The position numbers and the translations under genes were made by a program. Under the pieces are notes generated by a model, which saw nothing but the letters and a program-made list of their open reading frames with translations, was not told the DNA's origin and ran no database searches. Shown here piece after piece: positions 45,523-54,320 of a stretch of DNA of 64,000 nt; within the stretch, counting starts at the first letter, position 1, and each line of letters starts with the position of its first letter. Source of the stretch: UBA961 sp049426725 (GTDB lineage: Bacteria > Bacteroidota > Ignavibacteria > Kapaibacteriales > UBA961); NCBI GenBank assembly GCA_049426725.1, contig JBMSYN010000005.1:61581-125580 (forward strand), given 5' to 3'.

Positions 45523-46419
45523 ATGACTGTATTTTACTCTGATACTTATACCATTCCTCTTCCTGATGGACATAAATTTCCAATGGTGAAATATCGAATG
45601 ATTCGAGATGCACTCTTGGAAAGAAATATTCTCTCACTCGATGAATTAAGGGAATCCCCCATCTTCCCTGCAAGCGAATTAAAACTTGCTCATGACTCCG
45701 GATATATTGATGATGTTTGCAATCTCACACTTGATCCAAAAATTGTACGAAGAATTGGCTTCCCATTGACAGAAGGTTTGGTCACTCGTTCTTTGGCTAC
45801 AGTGGGCGGTGCTGTGGCAGCTTCTGAAATTGCATTGGAAGAAGGTGTTTCGGGAAATCTTGCGGGTGGAACCCATCATGCTTTATATGATGCGGGAGAA
45901 GGTTTTTGCGTCTTCAATGATATAGCGGTTGCAAGTCTGAGATTGCTGAATGCAAGAAAAGTCCACAGAGTTGCAATCATTGATGTAGATGTGCATCAAG
46001 GAAATGGCAATAGTGCCATTCTTGGAGATCTTCCGCAGGTATATATTTTCAGCATGCATGGAAAGAAAAATTATCCATTCATCAAAGTACCCTCAACAAT
46101 TGACATTGAATTGGAAGATGGTGTTGGAGATGATGAATATTGCGAGATTCTCTCATCCCATTTGCCGTCGATTGCAGAATTCAAACCCGATATCATCTTT
46201 TATCTGGGGGGATCCGACCCGCTTGAGACGGATTCATTGGGAAGATTGTCACTTTCTATGAAAGGATTGGAAGAAAGAGACCGAATGGTGTTTGCATGGG
46301 CAAAGCATCACGGCATACCTGTTTCACTGGCACTTGGCGGAGGATATAGCAAGCCGATTGAGCACACTGTTGATGCGCATGTGCAAACATTCGCTTTGGC
46401 AAAATCCATTTTGACATAA
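45523..46419 (+). CDS. HDAC/AcuC-family deacetylase
   Basis: 298 aa, class of bacterial histone-deacetylase-like amidohydrolases. Catalytic residues are all present: His118-His119 (GGTHHA), zinc ligands Asp156 and His158 (VDVDVHQGNG region), third ligand Asp232 (GGSDPLETD) and the oxyanion Tyr275 (GGGYS). Substrates may be acetyl-lysine, small acetylated amines or polyamines. It is translationally close to the kinase (3 nt) and downstream of an acyl-CoA-producing E1, which suggests but does not prove a link to acylation state. A terminator ends the group. Confidence 0.9.
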   Translation: MTVFYSDTYTIPLPDGHKFPMVKYRMIRDALLERNILSLDELRESPIFPASELKLAHDSGYIDDVCNLTLDPKIVRRIGFPLTEGLVTRSLATVGGAVAASEIALEEGVSGNLAGGTHHALYDAGEGFCVFNDIAVASLRLLNARKVHRVAIIDVDVHQGNGNSAILGDLPQVYIFSMHGKKNYPFIKVPSTIDIELEDGVGDDEYCEILSSHLPSIAEFKPDIIFYLGGSDPLETDSLGRLSLSMKGLEERDRMVFAWAKHHGIPVSLALGGGYSKPIEHTVDAHVQTFALAKSILT

Positions 46420-46424
46420 ATATC

Positions 46425-46448
46425 AAGGGCTCCCGAAGGAGCCCTTTT
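46425..46448. terminator. Bidirectional intrinsic terminator between HDAC and BNR genes
   Basis: AAGGGCTCC (46425-46433), loop CGAA, GGAGCCCTT (46438-46446), then TT; 5 nt after the HDAC stop on one side and 2 nt from the convergent BNR gene's stop on the other. Confidence 0.85.
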
Positions 46449-46450
46449 GA

Positions 46451-49400
46451 TTAATGTCCGATGCTAAACATTCGAGCCGTTTTTTTCATTCCATCCTTGG
46501 TTCCGACAACAAGTGTGTACATACCCGATGGCAAATCTTTGACAGAGAATGTCACGGTTTTCATGATACCGCTTTGCACAAATCCATCAAAAGCAACCAT
46601 AACAGGGCGACCCATCATGTCAAACAACTCAGCATGAAGAATGTCTGTCCCTTCTGGTGCAATCATGTCGAGATAACATGTTTCATTTGCTGGATTTGGA
46701 TAAATATTTGTCTGTATCAGCGATCCAAGACCCATGATGCCTTCATCAACCGAGCTGATTGTTTTGGTTTCAAAACCTGCAATCTTATAAATGGCACCAT
46801 CATAAGCGCTTACCCATAAATTCTTGTCTTCAGGGTCATATTCAATACCACGAAGGTTAAGCAATCCACCACTTGGTCCTTCTATGTCAATGCGATCAAT
46901 CTCTTTGCTCAAAGCATTTTTGTCAAACTTGATTGCATGAACAGCAGAAAGTGAACCGCCACCCGGGAAAAATGTACAAATCTGATATAAGAATTGATTG
47001 CCATCATAAGCAATGCATCGCGGACCATATGTCATGCGATATGGATTATTTGCAGAGTCGATGGCTTTTCCGCTTTGAATGTCAATGGTATAAATCTGTT
47101 GTTTTCCATCACGCTCGGTTGCCAATAATTTTCCATCTACATATTCCAAGCCCAAGCCATAATTTCTTGCAGGTGAAACAAATGTCCTTTGGACAGCACC
47201 ATTAGTGTCAACTCTGACGATGCGACTTCCACTACCACTTGAAGTTGAATTCAAACGATGCACATAAAAGACACCTTGGCTGCGATCCATCGTGATATCA
47301 GAAAACAAACTATCGCCTTCATTCATCTTTACTTTTCTTTCAATGACAAGTGTTTTTGCATTGAGTTTATAGAGATAATTATCACTAAAACTGGTAGTCC
47401 ATAATCCGCCCTTTCCATCATAGCATAATCCATAGGGCAAATGTGCAACTGCTGATGCTTGAGATATAGATCCTTTTTTGAATTCACTAATGGTGAATGT
47501 ACGAGTTGTTCTCGATTGATTTGGATTATCAACTGAAGAAACACGAATGCGTGCATATTGACTGAATCGAGTTGGGATATTCCAGCGCAATTCATTGCCA
47601 TTAGCTTTGTCGGAGAGGATATTCCAGGTATTTCCATCATCTACGCTATATTCTACTCGCACTGGTGGTGTAAATCCATACCACACGATTTTTTGATTTG
47701 TTCCACCCAGATAATTCTCCGCTCCTATTGGATTGACAATCTCAGGTGCGTCAACGGGATCATCCGGAAGTTTTGCGTCCCACATAGCTCGTCCATGTGT
47801 TGCCACGCGAAGAGACATCGGGTCATTTGCAGCACCACGCCCTTCGTAAATACCAATATCGAGCACTGCAGTATTGGGGAACTTTGTACCAAAAGGTACC
47901 CAAGAAGCACCACCATTATAAGTAGCAAATACACCGATATCAGTGCCAACAAAAAGATTGTTTTCATTATCCGGATGAATCACAATTGCATTTGCGGATA
48001 TATCAGGCAATTGCTCGCTGATATTGATCCATGTTTTCCCAAGATTGGTTGTCTTATACACATGCGATGTATAATATCCAGAGAGTGTGATATAGAATGT
48101 TTCTTCTTGCTCTCGAGAAAATTCAATGTCTGTGATATAGCGAGTTGGCAATCCATTTTGAGTGACATTTGTCCATGTTTCACCCATGTCTGTCGTTACA
48201 TGTATATTCCCCTTCTCAGTTCCTGCCGCAATGAACTCAGAACGTAAAGGAGAGATGCCAACATAGGAAATGCGTTCAGGAAATCTGGGAGAAACAGTTA
48301 GCCATGTTTGACCTTGATTTGTCGATTGATACAGGGCATGTCTTCCATGATAAATTGTCTTGGAATCAGATGGATCCATATTCATTGGTGCAATAAACAA
48401 TGATGCATCATCTGCCGGTAATGCGGTGCCAATTCTACCCACTTGTCTCGTATTCATGGAAATGCGATACATGTTTCCATTTTGAGTAGAAGCATATACA
48501 GTATTCGGGTTTACAAAATCAACCATGGTGAATCCACCATCGCCTCCAACTATATCACCATAACCAGCAGAATTGAGTGAAGTGGTACCATTGTCTTGCG
48601 CACCACCATAAGCCATTGCGGGCTGACTTTGATCAATGCCAAATGCATGATATTGCGTGATGGCAAGTTGATTATTGATGGTTTCCCAGCTTGCGCCTGC
48701 ATCTTCACTTTTCATCATTCCACCATCATTTCCGGCATAAACGATATTCGGATTATTCGATACGAAAGTCGCACAATGTTGATCAGGATGTTGATTTCCG
48801 CCGGTATAAACCTGCGTGATATTTTCCCAAGTTACACCACCATTCGAGGTTCTATAGACATCAATTCCACCCGCCAAAACTATATTCGGATTTGATGGAT
48901 GCACGGTGATATAAATATCATAACTACCCTGGCTATTGAAAAATGTCCCATCATCATCGAAGCAAGGGACCCATGTTTCTCCAGCATCTGTTGACTTCAC
49001 AATAGCGCCAAGTCGATTATCGGCATCTTCATACAGTGAATACACTATACTGGGATTTGATGGTGCCATTTGAACAGTTATGTGACCAAAATTTGCCAAG
49101 TTTTCATTATCACCTTCACCATAACCGGGCATTTGACAATAGGTGAATGTCAAACCACCATCTTTTGATTTATAAACACCATTTCCTGGTGAAGCAATGT
49201 ACAATTCATCAACATTTTTTGGATTAATGCTGATATCTCGAATTCCTTTGGAGAATGTTCTTTCCCATGTTGCCCCGGCATTCGTTGAGCGATAAAAGCC
49301 ACCATTTGAATTCATACCACCGGCATAAAGTACATTGGAATTGAGCGGATGCACTTTAAAACTCATGAAAGCGCCGACTGTTGCAAGACCAATCAATTTC

Positions 49401-49927
49401 CATGATTTACCCTCATCTGTTGAGCGATATACTCCTGAACCCGGATATCCATAACTACCACCTCGATCCTCACCTGTAGCGGCATAGATAATGCTGGGAT
49501 TATTTGGATCAATCACAACTTGCCCCATGGAGCTTGAGTTTTCAAAATCCATCAAGGGTTCCCAAAGATATCCGCCATTCGTGGTTTTCCACACTCCACC
49601 ATTTGCAGCGCCAACATAAACGATGTCCGGATTGGTGGGATGTACTGAGGCAGAACGGATGCGTCCACCCACGCTTGTAGGACCAAGCAATTTCCATTCC
49701 GGCTGGGCTGCAAGCAATGAAGCACCGCCCTTTTGCTCAATCATCATATTCGAAGTCTGTTTGGCCTTGCCTAACAAATCCCTCGGAATATCAGTATAAG
49801 GGAATGCCCTTCTGGCATGAAAATCCTTGAATCTATCAAGTGGATTCCCCTCCTTTTCTTTTTCCCGTGCATTGAGCATCGGGATAATCGTGCAGAAGGA
49901 AAGAAATATGGTAAGTATTAGCTTCAT
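46451..49927 (-). CDS. Giant secreted VPS10/BNR beta-propeller protein with T9SS sorting domain
   Basis: 1158 aa: signal peptide (MKLILTIFLSFCTIIPMLNA), then a large sortilin-like propeller (about 60-720) with many repeats of the type HPTNPDIVYVGAANGGVWKTTNGG, RSTDEGKSW, KSTDAGETW. A further 6-bladed-type region (about 830-1060, SGIPS-free YDPEDKNLWVSAYDG) and a type A T9SS domain (IYPNPANETCYLDM, FDMMGRPVM, SGMYTLVVGTKDG) follow. Related proteins are annotated as glycosyl hydrolases, but repeats alone do not show catalysis. Exported to the surface. Upstream bases 49928-50156 hold no gene. Confidence 0.82.
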   Translation of the reverse strand: MKLILTIFLSFCTIIPMLNAREKEKEGNPLDRFKDFHARRAFPYTDIPRDLLGKAKQTSNMMIEQKGGASLLAAQPEWKLLGPTSVGGRIRSASVHPTNPDIVYVGAANGGVWKTTNGGYLWEPLMDFENSSSMGQVVIDPNNPSIIYAATGEDRGGSYGYPGSGVYRSTDEGKSWKLIGLATVGAFMSFKVHPLNSNVLYAGGMNSNGGFYRSTNAGATWERTFSKGIRDISINPKNVDELYIASPGNGVYKSKDGGLTFTYCQMPGYGEGDNENLANFGHITVQMAPSNPSIVYSLYEDADNRLGAIVKSTDAGETWVPCFDDDGTFFNSQGSYDIYITVHPSNPNIVLAGGIDVYRTSNGGVTWENITQVYTGGNQHPDQHCATFVSNNPNIVYAGNDGGMMKSEDAGASWETINNQLAITQYHAFGIDQSQPAMAYGGAQDNGTTSLNSAGYGDIVGGDGGFTMVDFVNPNTVYASTQNGNMYRISMNTRQVGRIGTALPADDASLFIAPMNMDPSDSKTIYHGRHALYQSTNQGQTWLTVSPRFPERISYVGISPLRSEFIAAGTEKGNIHVTTDMGETWTNVTQNGLPTRYITDIEFSREQEETFYITLSGYYTSHVYKTTNLGKTWINISEQLPDISANAIVIHPDNENNLFVGTDIGVFATYNGGASWVPFGTKFPNTAVLDIGIYEGRGAANDPMSLRVATHGRAMWDAKLPDDPVDAPEIVNPIGAENYLGGTNQKIVWYGFTPPVRVEYSVDDGNTWNILSDKANGNELRWNIPTRFSQYARIRVSSVDNPNQSRTTRTFTISEFKKGSISQASAVAHLPYGLCYDGKGGLWTTSFSDNYLYKLNAKTLVIERKVKMNEGDSLFSDITMDRSQGVFYVHRLNSTSSGSGSRIVRVDTNGAVQRTFVSPARNYGLGLEYVDGKLLATERDGKQQIYTIDIQSGKAIDSANNPYRMTYGPRCIAYDGNQFLYQICTFFPGGGSLSAVHAIKFDKNALSKEIDRIDIEGPSGGLLNLRGIEYDPEDKNLWVSAYDGAIYKIAGFETKTISSVDEGIMGLGSLIQTNIYPNPANETCYLDMIAPEGTDILHAELFDMMGRPVMVAFDGFVQSGIMKTVTFSVKDLPSGMYTLVVGTKDGMKKTARMFSIGH

Positions 49928-50068
49928 GTATCACCAAAATGAAGTGGAGCAAATCAATGTGTATGGCTTATTTTTCAAAGCAAAAGGCAAATTACAAACA
50001 ACTCTTCAGGTCATAAAGAAAAAAACGCAGACATCAATAAAAAATACGGGGAACTATTTGTCCACATA

Positions 50069-50095
50069 TGGCTTTTAGAGGGCTTTGAAAAGCCA
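50069..50095. promoter_or_regulatory. Inverted repeat upstream of acyl-CoA dehydrogenase
   Basis: TGGCTTTT (50069-50076) and AAAAGCCA (50088-50095) are perfect 8-bp arms; an inner GGCTTT/AAAGCC pairing competes with it. Confidence 0.3.
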
Positions 50096-50112
50096 ATTTC
50101 TTCGTAAATTGC

Positions 50113-50129
50113 AACTCATTCATTGAGTT
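50113..50129. promoter_or_regulatory. Candidate operator upstream of acyl-CoA dehydrogenase
   Basis: AACTCA-N5-TGAGTT, perfect 6-bp arms, centred 36 bp before the ATG, where a repressor of a fatty-acid or amino-acid degradation gene could act. Confidence 0.35.
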
Positions 50130-50156
50130 ACTATCTCCACAAATATTTAATATCTT

Positions 50157-51305
50157 ATGTTCAGTTATCAGTTCAGTGAAACGCATGAAATGATTCGTCA
50201 GACTGCTCGTGAATTTGCGCAGTCAGAAATAGCACCTTCCGTTATAGAACGCGATGAACATTCTACATTCCCCACTGAAATAGTCAAAAAAATGGGTGAA
50301 TTGGGATTCATGGGCATGATGGTTTCTCCGGAATATGGAGGAAGCGGTCTGGATGCCGTGAGTTATGTGATCGCAATGGAAGAAATCTCCAAAGTTGATG
50401 CAAGTTGCGGTGTCATCATGAGTGTCAACAATTCCCTTGTTTGTTGGGGTTTGGAAACATTCGGCACTCCCGAACAAAAAGAAAAGTATCTCAAGCCACT
50501 TGCCATGGGTGAAAAGCTCGGTGCATTTTGTTTGAGCGAACCGGAAGCAGGTTCCGATGCAACACATCAACATACATCTGCGAAACAAGATGGTGACCAT
50601 TGGGTTATTGATGGTATGAAGAATTGGATCACCAATGGTACTTCTGCTGATATCTATTTGGTCTTTGCTCAAACTGACAGAGAAAAACGTCATAAAGGCA
50701 TCACATGCTTTATTGTTGAGCGCACTGCTGAAGGATTTGCCCCCGGCAAAAAAGAAGACAAACTTGGCATTCGTTCAAGCGATACTTGTTCCATCGCTTT
50801 GAGCAATGTACGTGTGCATCAAGATGCAGTACTTGGCGGAGTTGGTGGTGGATTCAAAATTGCCATGGAAAGTTTGAATGGTGGTCGAATTGGAATTGCC
50901 GCTCAAGCACTAGGCATAGCACAAGGCGCTTTTGAGCGTGCGGTTGCATATTCAAAAGAGCGCGTGGCATTTGGAAAACCAATCAGCGAATTGCAAGCGA
51001 TTCAATTCAAATTGGCTGATATGTCAGTTAAGATTGAAGCAGCTCGATTACTTACATTGAAAGCAGCCGTACTCAAAGACAATCATGATACATATGTGAA
51101 AGAAGCCGCCATGGCAAAATTATCTGCTTCGAAAGCAGCGGTGGAAGTGGCGCTTGAAGCTATCCAAGTTCATGGTGGTTATGGATATGTGCGTGAATAT
51201 CAAGTAGAACGAATGCTCAGAGATGCTAAAATCACAGAGATTTATGAAGGCACTTCGGAGATACAACATATTGTAATCTCACGCGAGTTGCTCAAGAATA
51301 TGTAA
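50157..51305 (+). CDS. Acyl-CoA dehydrogenase
   Basis: 382 aa, full length for the short/medium-chain family. FAD-binding segments are FCLSEPEAGSDAT and WITNGTSADIYLVFAQ; the C-terminus has QVHGGYGYVREYQVERMLRDAKITEIYEGTSEIQ in pieces, where the Glu of YEGTSE is the catalytic base of butyryl/short-chain enzymes. It oxidises an acyl-CoA to enoyl-CoA, passing electrons to ETF. The chain length cannot be set, but the glutamate position fits butyryl-CoA-type enzymes. Single gene with its own terminator. Confidence 0.94.
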   Translation: MFSYQFSETHEMIRQTAREFAQSEIAPSVIERDEHSTFPTEIVKKMGELGFMGMMVSPEYGGSGLDAVSYVIAMEEISKVDASCGVIMSVNNSLVCWGLETFGTPEQKEKYLKPLAMGEKLGAFCLSEPEAGSDATHQHTSAKQDGDHWVIDGMKNWITNGTSADIYLVFAQTDREKRHKGITCFIVERTAEGFAPGKKEDKLGIRSSDTCSIALSNVRVHQDAVLGGVGGGFKIAMESLNGGRIGIAAQALGIAQGAFERAVAYSKERVAFGKPISELQAIQFKLADMSVKIEAARLLTLKAAVLKDNHDTYVKEAAMAKLSASKAAVEVALEAIQVHGGYGYVREYQVERMLRDAKITEIYEGTSEIQHIVISRELLKNM

Positions 51306-51324
51306 TTACATACATGATTGCAAG

Positions 51325-51359
51325 AGGCGCAAGGGATTGTCCTTTTGCGCCTTTTTTTT
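51325..51359 (+). terminator. Intrinsic terminator after acyl-CoA dehydrogenase
   Basis: AGGCGCAA (51325-51332) pairs with TTGCGCCT (51345-51352), followed by a T8 run (51352-51359). Confidence 0.88.
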
Positions 51360-51374
51360 GAATGAGGATAAAAA

Positions 51375-51986
51375 ATGATTTCACAGATTCGTGGAACATT
51401 GATAGAAAAAACTCCCACGGAAATCATCGTGGATTGTCATGGTGTTGGCTATGCATTGTCCATTTCCATGCAAACTTATTCCGCACTGCCCGACATTGAT
51501 CAATCCGTCAGATTGTATTCTGTGCTCATCCCACGCGAAACCGAAATTCAACTCTTTGGATTTTTTGACAAGCCGGAACGAGAAACATTTTACCTTCTCA
51601 CTGCCATTTCCGGCATCGGACCCAAAACTGCACTTGGAATACTGTCATCTGTCACAATTCAAGAATTGCAACAAGCCATCATCAAAGGTGATGTTCGATT
51701 TTTGAATCAATTACATGGTGTCGGAAAAAAAATGGCTGAGAGATTGCTTGTTGAATTACGCGACAAAGTACATGCCATTGCAGGAGCAACTTCCGATGGC
51801 ATGGAACAAGATGTCTCATTGCCAACTTCTTCAATGCAATATGATGCAATTGCCGCACTCATTGCATTGGGTTATCAAAAAGCAGCTGCAGAAAAATCGG
51901 TGAAACATGTTATGAATTCAATGACAGACACACCAACTGTTGACATCATCATCAAGCAAGCATTGCGTGAATTGAGATTGTCATGA
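51375..51986 (+). CDS. ruvA: Holliday junction branch-migration protein RuvA
   Basis: 203 aa: N-terminal OB domain (MISQIRGTLIEKTPTEIIVDCHGVGY...), tandem HhH (TAISGIGPKTALGILS, LHGVGKKMAERLLVELRDK) and the C-terminal RuvB-binding domain (DAIAALIALGYQKAAAEKSV). It tetramerises on Holliday junctions with RuvB. GAGGA lies 6 nt before the start. Its stop overlaps the next ATG (ATGA). Confidence 0.97.
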   Translation: MISQIRGTLIEKTPTEIIVDCHGVGYALSISMQTYSALPDIDQSVRLYSVLIPRETEIQLFGFFDKPERETFYLLTAISGIGPKTALGILSSVTIQELQQAIIKGDVRFLNQLHGVGKKMAERLLVELRDKVHAIAGATSDGMEQDVSLPTSSMQYDAIAALIALGYQKAAAEKSVKHVMNSMTDTPTVDIIIKQALRELRLS

Positions 51987-53845
51987 GAACAGTATTTGCA
52001 TTCCCTATCATTCTTGCTTTGTTATTTGCTACCAGTGTTACATCACAGGAGACAGACACTTCATATCGAATCATGAGCGGATTGGGATATGGAATATCTT
52101 TTCATGGTGGAAATTTCGCGGGCATACCGTCTGTTCAAACATGCTGTGCGATGTATCAAGAGTCCCAAGGAAATGCAGCCGAATTCTCTCTGGGATTAAC
52201 CATGCCAAAAGCGCTCAAAAAAGACAAAATATCATTTCAACCCGGAGCATTTCTTAGCATACAACAGTTTGGTGCGCCATTTTCCTCAAGGGAATTTGTA
52301 GGAAATTTCATTAGTGGCAATACAGTCACACCTGCAACCATTGATTTCTCATTGAATCTATCAGGTATGCTCGTTGGAATAGAGCCCAGAATTGCAATCC
52401 ATTACTCAGATATACCCATTTCATTGTTTGCTGGAATTTCTGCATCTACTTTTTTAACTTCGAATGCAAATCAAACCGAAGAATTGATTGAACCGATGAA
52501 TGCACAATTCAAGAACGGTTCCACAATACAAAACACCTATGATGGAGTAATCACAAAACTTCGAACCTTCATGTTTTCAGCACAAATTGGTCTTGAATAT
52601 ATGCATCACTTGAATAGTGGCATAGCATTACATCCATCGATTTCTTATCGCAGATTTTTACAAACACCGATTACTGATCATCCATGGGAAATGAATTCTC
52701 TCATGCTTGGATTGGGAGTTTCTTATGCATTGCCCAAAGCTGCTGAACCATTGCCGCCTCCACCAATTCAAGAAGAGCCTCCAATTACATTGACAATGCA
52801 TTTTCATGCTCTCTTGGAAGAAGGAATGGTTGAATTTGGGGATACCATTCCATATCCTTATGAACGCCTGATTGAAATGACTACCACATCAATTGCTCCA
52901 CTCTATCTATTTGAAAAAAATTCGGGGGTAATAGTCAAAGAACAATCACATAATGAAGTGATTTTGGCACAGTCCCTGAAAGATAATACCACTCCAATTC
53001 GCATCATAGCTTTTGAAAGTGAAACAGAACCAAAAAACACTGCCTTGAAAAGAGCGCAAACTGTTCAGCAACGATTGAGTGGCAGTGGAGCCAATAGAGA
53101 ATTTATCATTCAGACCAGAACTGTCAAATCCGGAACTTTACGCTATCCAGAATTATACGATGAAGCAAGAATGGTTTTGGTATCATTCTCTGATGGCACT
53201 TTACCAATGCATGTCATACGAGACACTCAATATGTGTTTCAAAACACTTCATTGAGATTTTTATCGGAACCATCAATAACCGGTGCAAACATTGCAGGAA
53301 TAGTTACGCTCGGAACGGCTAAGACTATGTCAATTGAAGAACCTGATATCACATTCACACTCAGTCCGCATCCAGTATATCCGCTCGAAGTGCAGAAACT
53401 AACTGCGCAATCATTTGCAAGTTTGGAACCGAATATTCGAACAAAAGGACGAGTTGAGTTATATGCTCGTCCAGTTCTATTGCGAGAAAAAATTCAAATG
53501 TCTTTGCAGTCTGAAAGCAATACCGATTTCATCTTGGGATATTCCAACTTTGATGAGTCCGATTTTACATGGATTGATCAATATGTGGTCAATCGCATAG
53601 TTGAAGCTAGCAAAGCCGGTAAATCAATCATTCTCACACCACTCATAGATGATTTGGGATCGTCAAATCATAATAGTTCGCTTGCCGATAAACGATTACA
53701 ATCTGCAATTTCTTTGCTTTCAAAAGTTCTAGACAAAGAAGCAATGGAAAATATCACCACCGCTACAGCTCGCATGTATAAAGCAGACGGAGGATCACTC
53801 GGCAGAGTATTGCATCGCGGAATTGCGGTAACCATTGGAAAGTGA
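51983..53845 (+). CDS. Outer-membrane barrel protein with two degenerate OmpA-like domains
   Basis: 620 aa: signal peptide (to about SVTS-Q22), a small barrel (about 28-250, ending LMLGLGVSYALP), a proline-rich linker (255-267) and a long periplasmic part. Residues 338-400 (IRIIAFESE, KNTALKRAQTVQQRL, YPELYDEARMVLVSFS) and 546-620 (IILTPLIDDLG, SSLADKRLQSAISLL) follow the OmpA_C pattern of N-x-LS-x-x-RA-x-x-V-x-x-x-L but lack the canonical Asp and Arg residues that bind diaminopimelate, so peptidoglycan binding is doubtful. It overlaps ruvA by 4 bp and is 3 nt from the HATPase gene. Confidence 0.65.
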   Translation: MRTVFAFPIILALLFATSVTSQETDTSYRIMSGLGYGISFHGGNFAGIPSVQTCCAMYQESQGNAAEFSLGLTMPKALKKDKISFQPGAFLSIQQFGAPFSSREFVGNFISGNTVTPATIDFSLNLSGMLVGIEPRIAIHYSDIPISLFAGISASTFLTSNANQTEELIEPMNAQFKNGSTIQNTYDGVITKLRTFMFSAQIGLEYMHHLNSGIALHPSISYRRFLQTPITDHPWEMNSLMLGLGVSYALPKAAEPLPPPPIQEEPPITLTMHFHALLEEGMVEFGDTIPYPYERLIEMTTTSIAPLYLFEKNSGVIVKEQSHNEVILAQSLKDNTTPIRIIAFESETEPKNTALKRAQTVQQRLSGSGANREFIIQTRTVKSGTLRYPELYDEARMVLVSFSDGTLPMHVIRDTQYVFQNTSLRFLSEPSITGANIAGIVTLGTAKTMSIEEPDITFTLSPHPVYPLEVQKLTAQSFASLEPNIRTKGRVELYARPVLLREKIQMSLQSESNTDFILGYSNFDESDFTWIDQYVVNRIVEASKAGKSIILTPLIDDLGSSNHNSSLADKRLQSAISLLSKVLDKEAMENITTATARMYKADGGSLGRVLHRGIAVTIGK

Positions 53846-53848
53846 TGT

Positions 53849-54298
53849 ATGCCAGCTGATTTTCCAAATAATGTTCCCTCATCAATCAGCGAATGCGATC
53901 ATGTTTTTTCATATCCGGCAGAACTCACTATTATTAGAAATCTTCGTGATGATATTCTTGCATTGGAACAACATGAACACTTCCAAAAGGATCTCATAGA
54001 CTCACTTCTCATCATCATCACTGAATTGATGACAAATGCAATCAAGCATGGAAGTCAGAATATTCCCGATGCGAGAGTTTCATTGGGTATCAGCTTTAAG
54101 AAGCCACATATCACATGCATCATTGAAGACAATGGACCCGGATTTGATAGATCGGCAATACCTGATCCCACACTTCCTGAGTATATTCACAGAGATCATG
54201 GTCGGGGTTTATTTATAACCGAACATCTGGCAAAACACATTCGCTATGAATACAAAAAAAATACAATGCGTATTATTGTGACATTGGAACAGTATTGA
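53849..54298 (+). CDS. HATPase-domain serine kinase / anti-sigma factor (second copy)
   Basis: 149 aa of the RsbW-like HATPase_c_2 family: N-box ITELMTNAIKHGS (57-69, Glu59, Asn63), G1 box IIEDNGPGFD (91-100) and G2 HGRGLFIT (117-124). It is more canonical in the ATP lid than the copy at 45079. No antagonist STAS gene is adjacent; the one at 44716 could serve both. It is embedded between an outer-membrane protein gene and the GH31 gene. Confidence 0.85.
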   Translation: MPADFPNNVPSSISECDHVFSYPAELTIIRNLRDDILALEQHEHFQKDLIDSLLIIITELMTNAIKHGSQNIPDARVSLGISFKKPHITCIIEDNGPGFDRSAIPDPTLPEYIHRDHGRGLFITEHLAKHIRYEYKKNTMRIIVTLEQY

Positions 54299-54320
54299 TT
54301 CAAATTCAATTGGTATTTCT

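Noticed and set aside
46451..49927. DNA-level tandem repeats or CRISPR-like array
   Set aside because: The repetition is only at protein level (Asp-box propeller blades); no exact direct repeats with regular spacers were found here or elsewhere.
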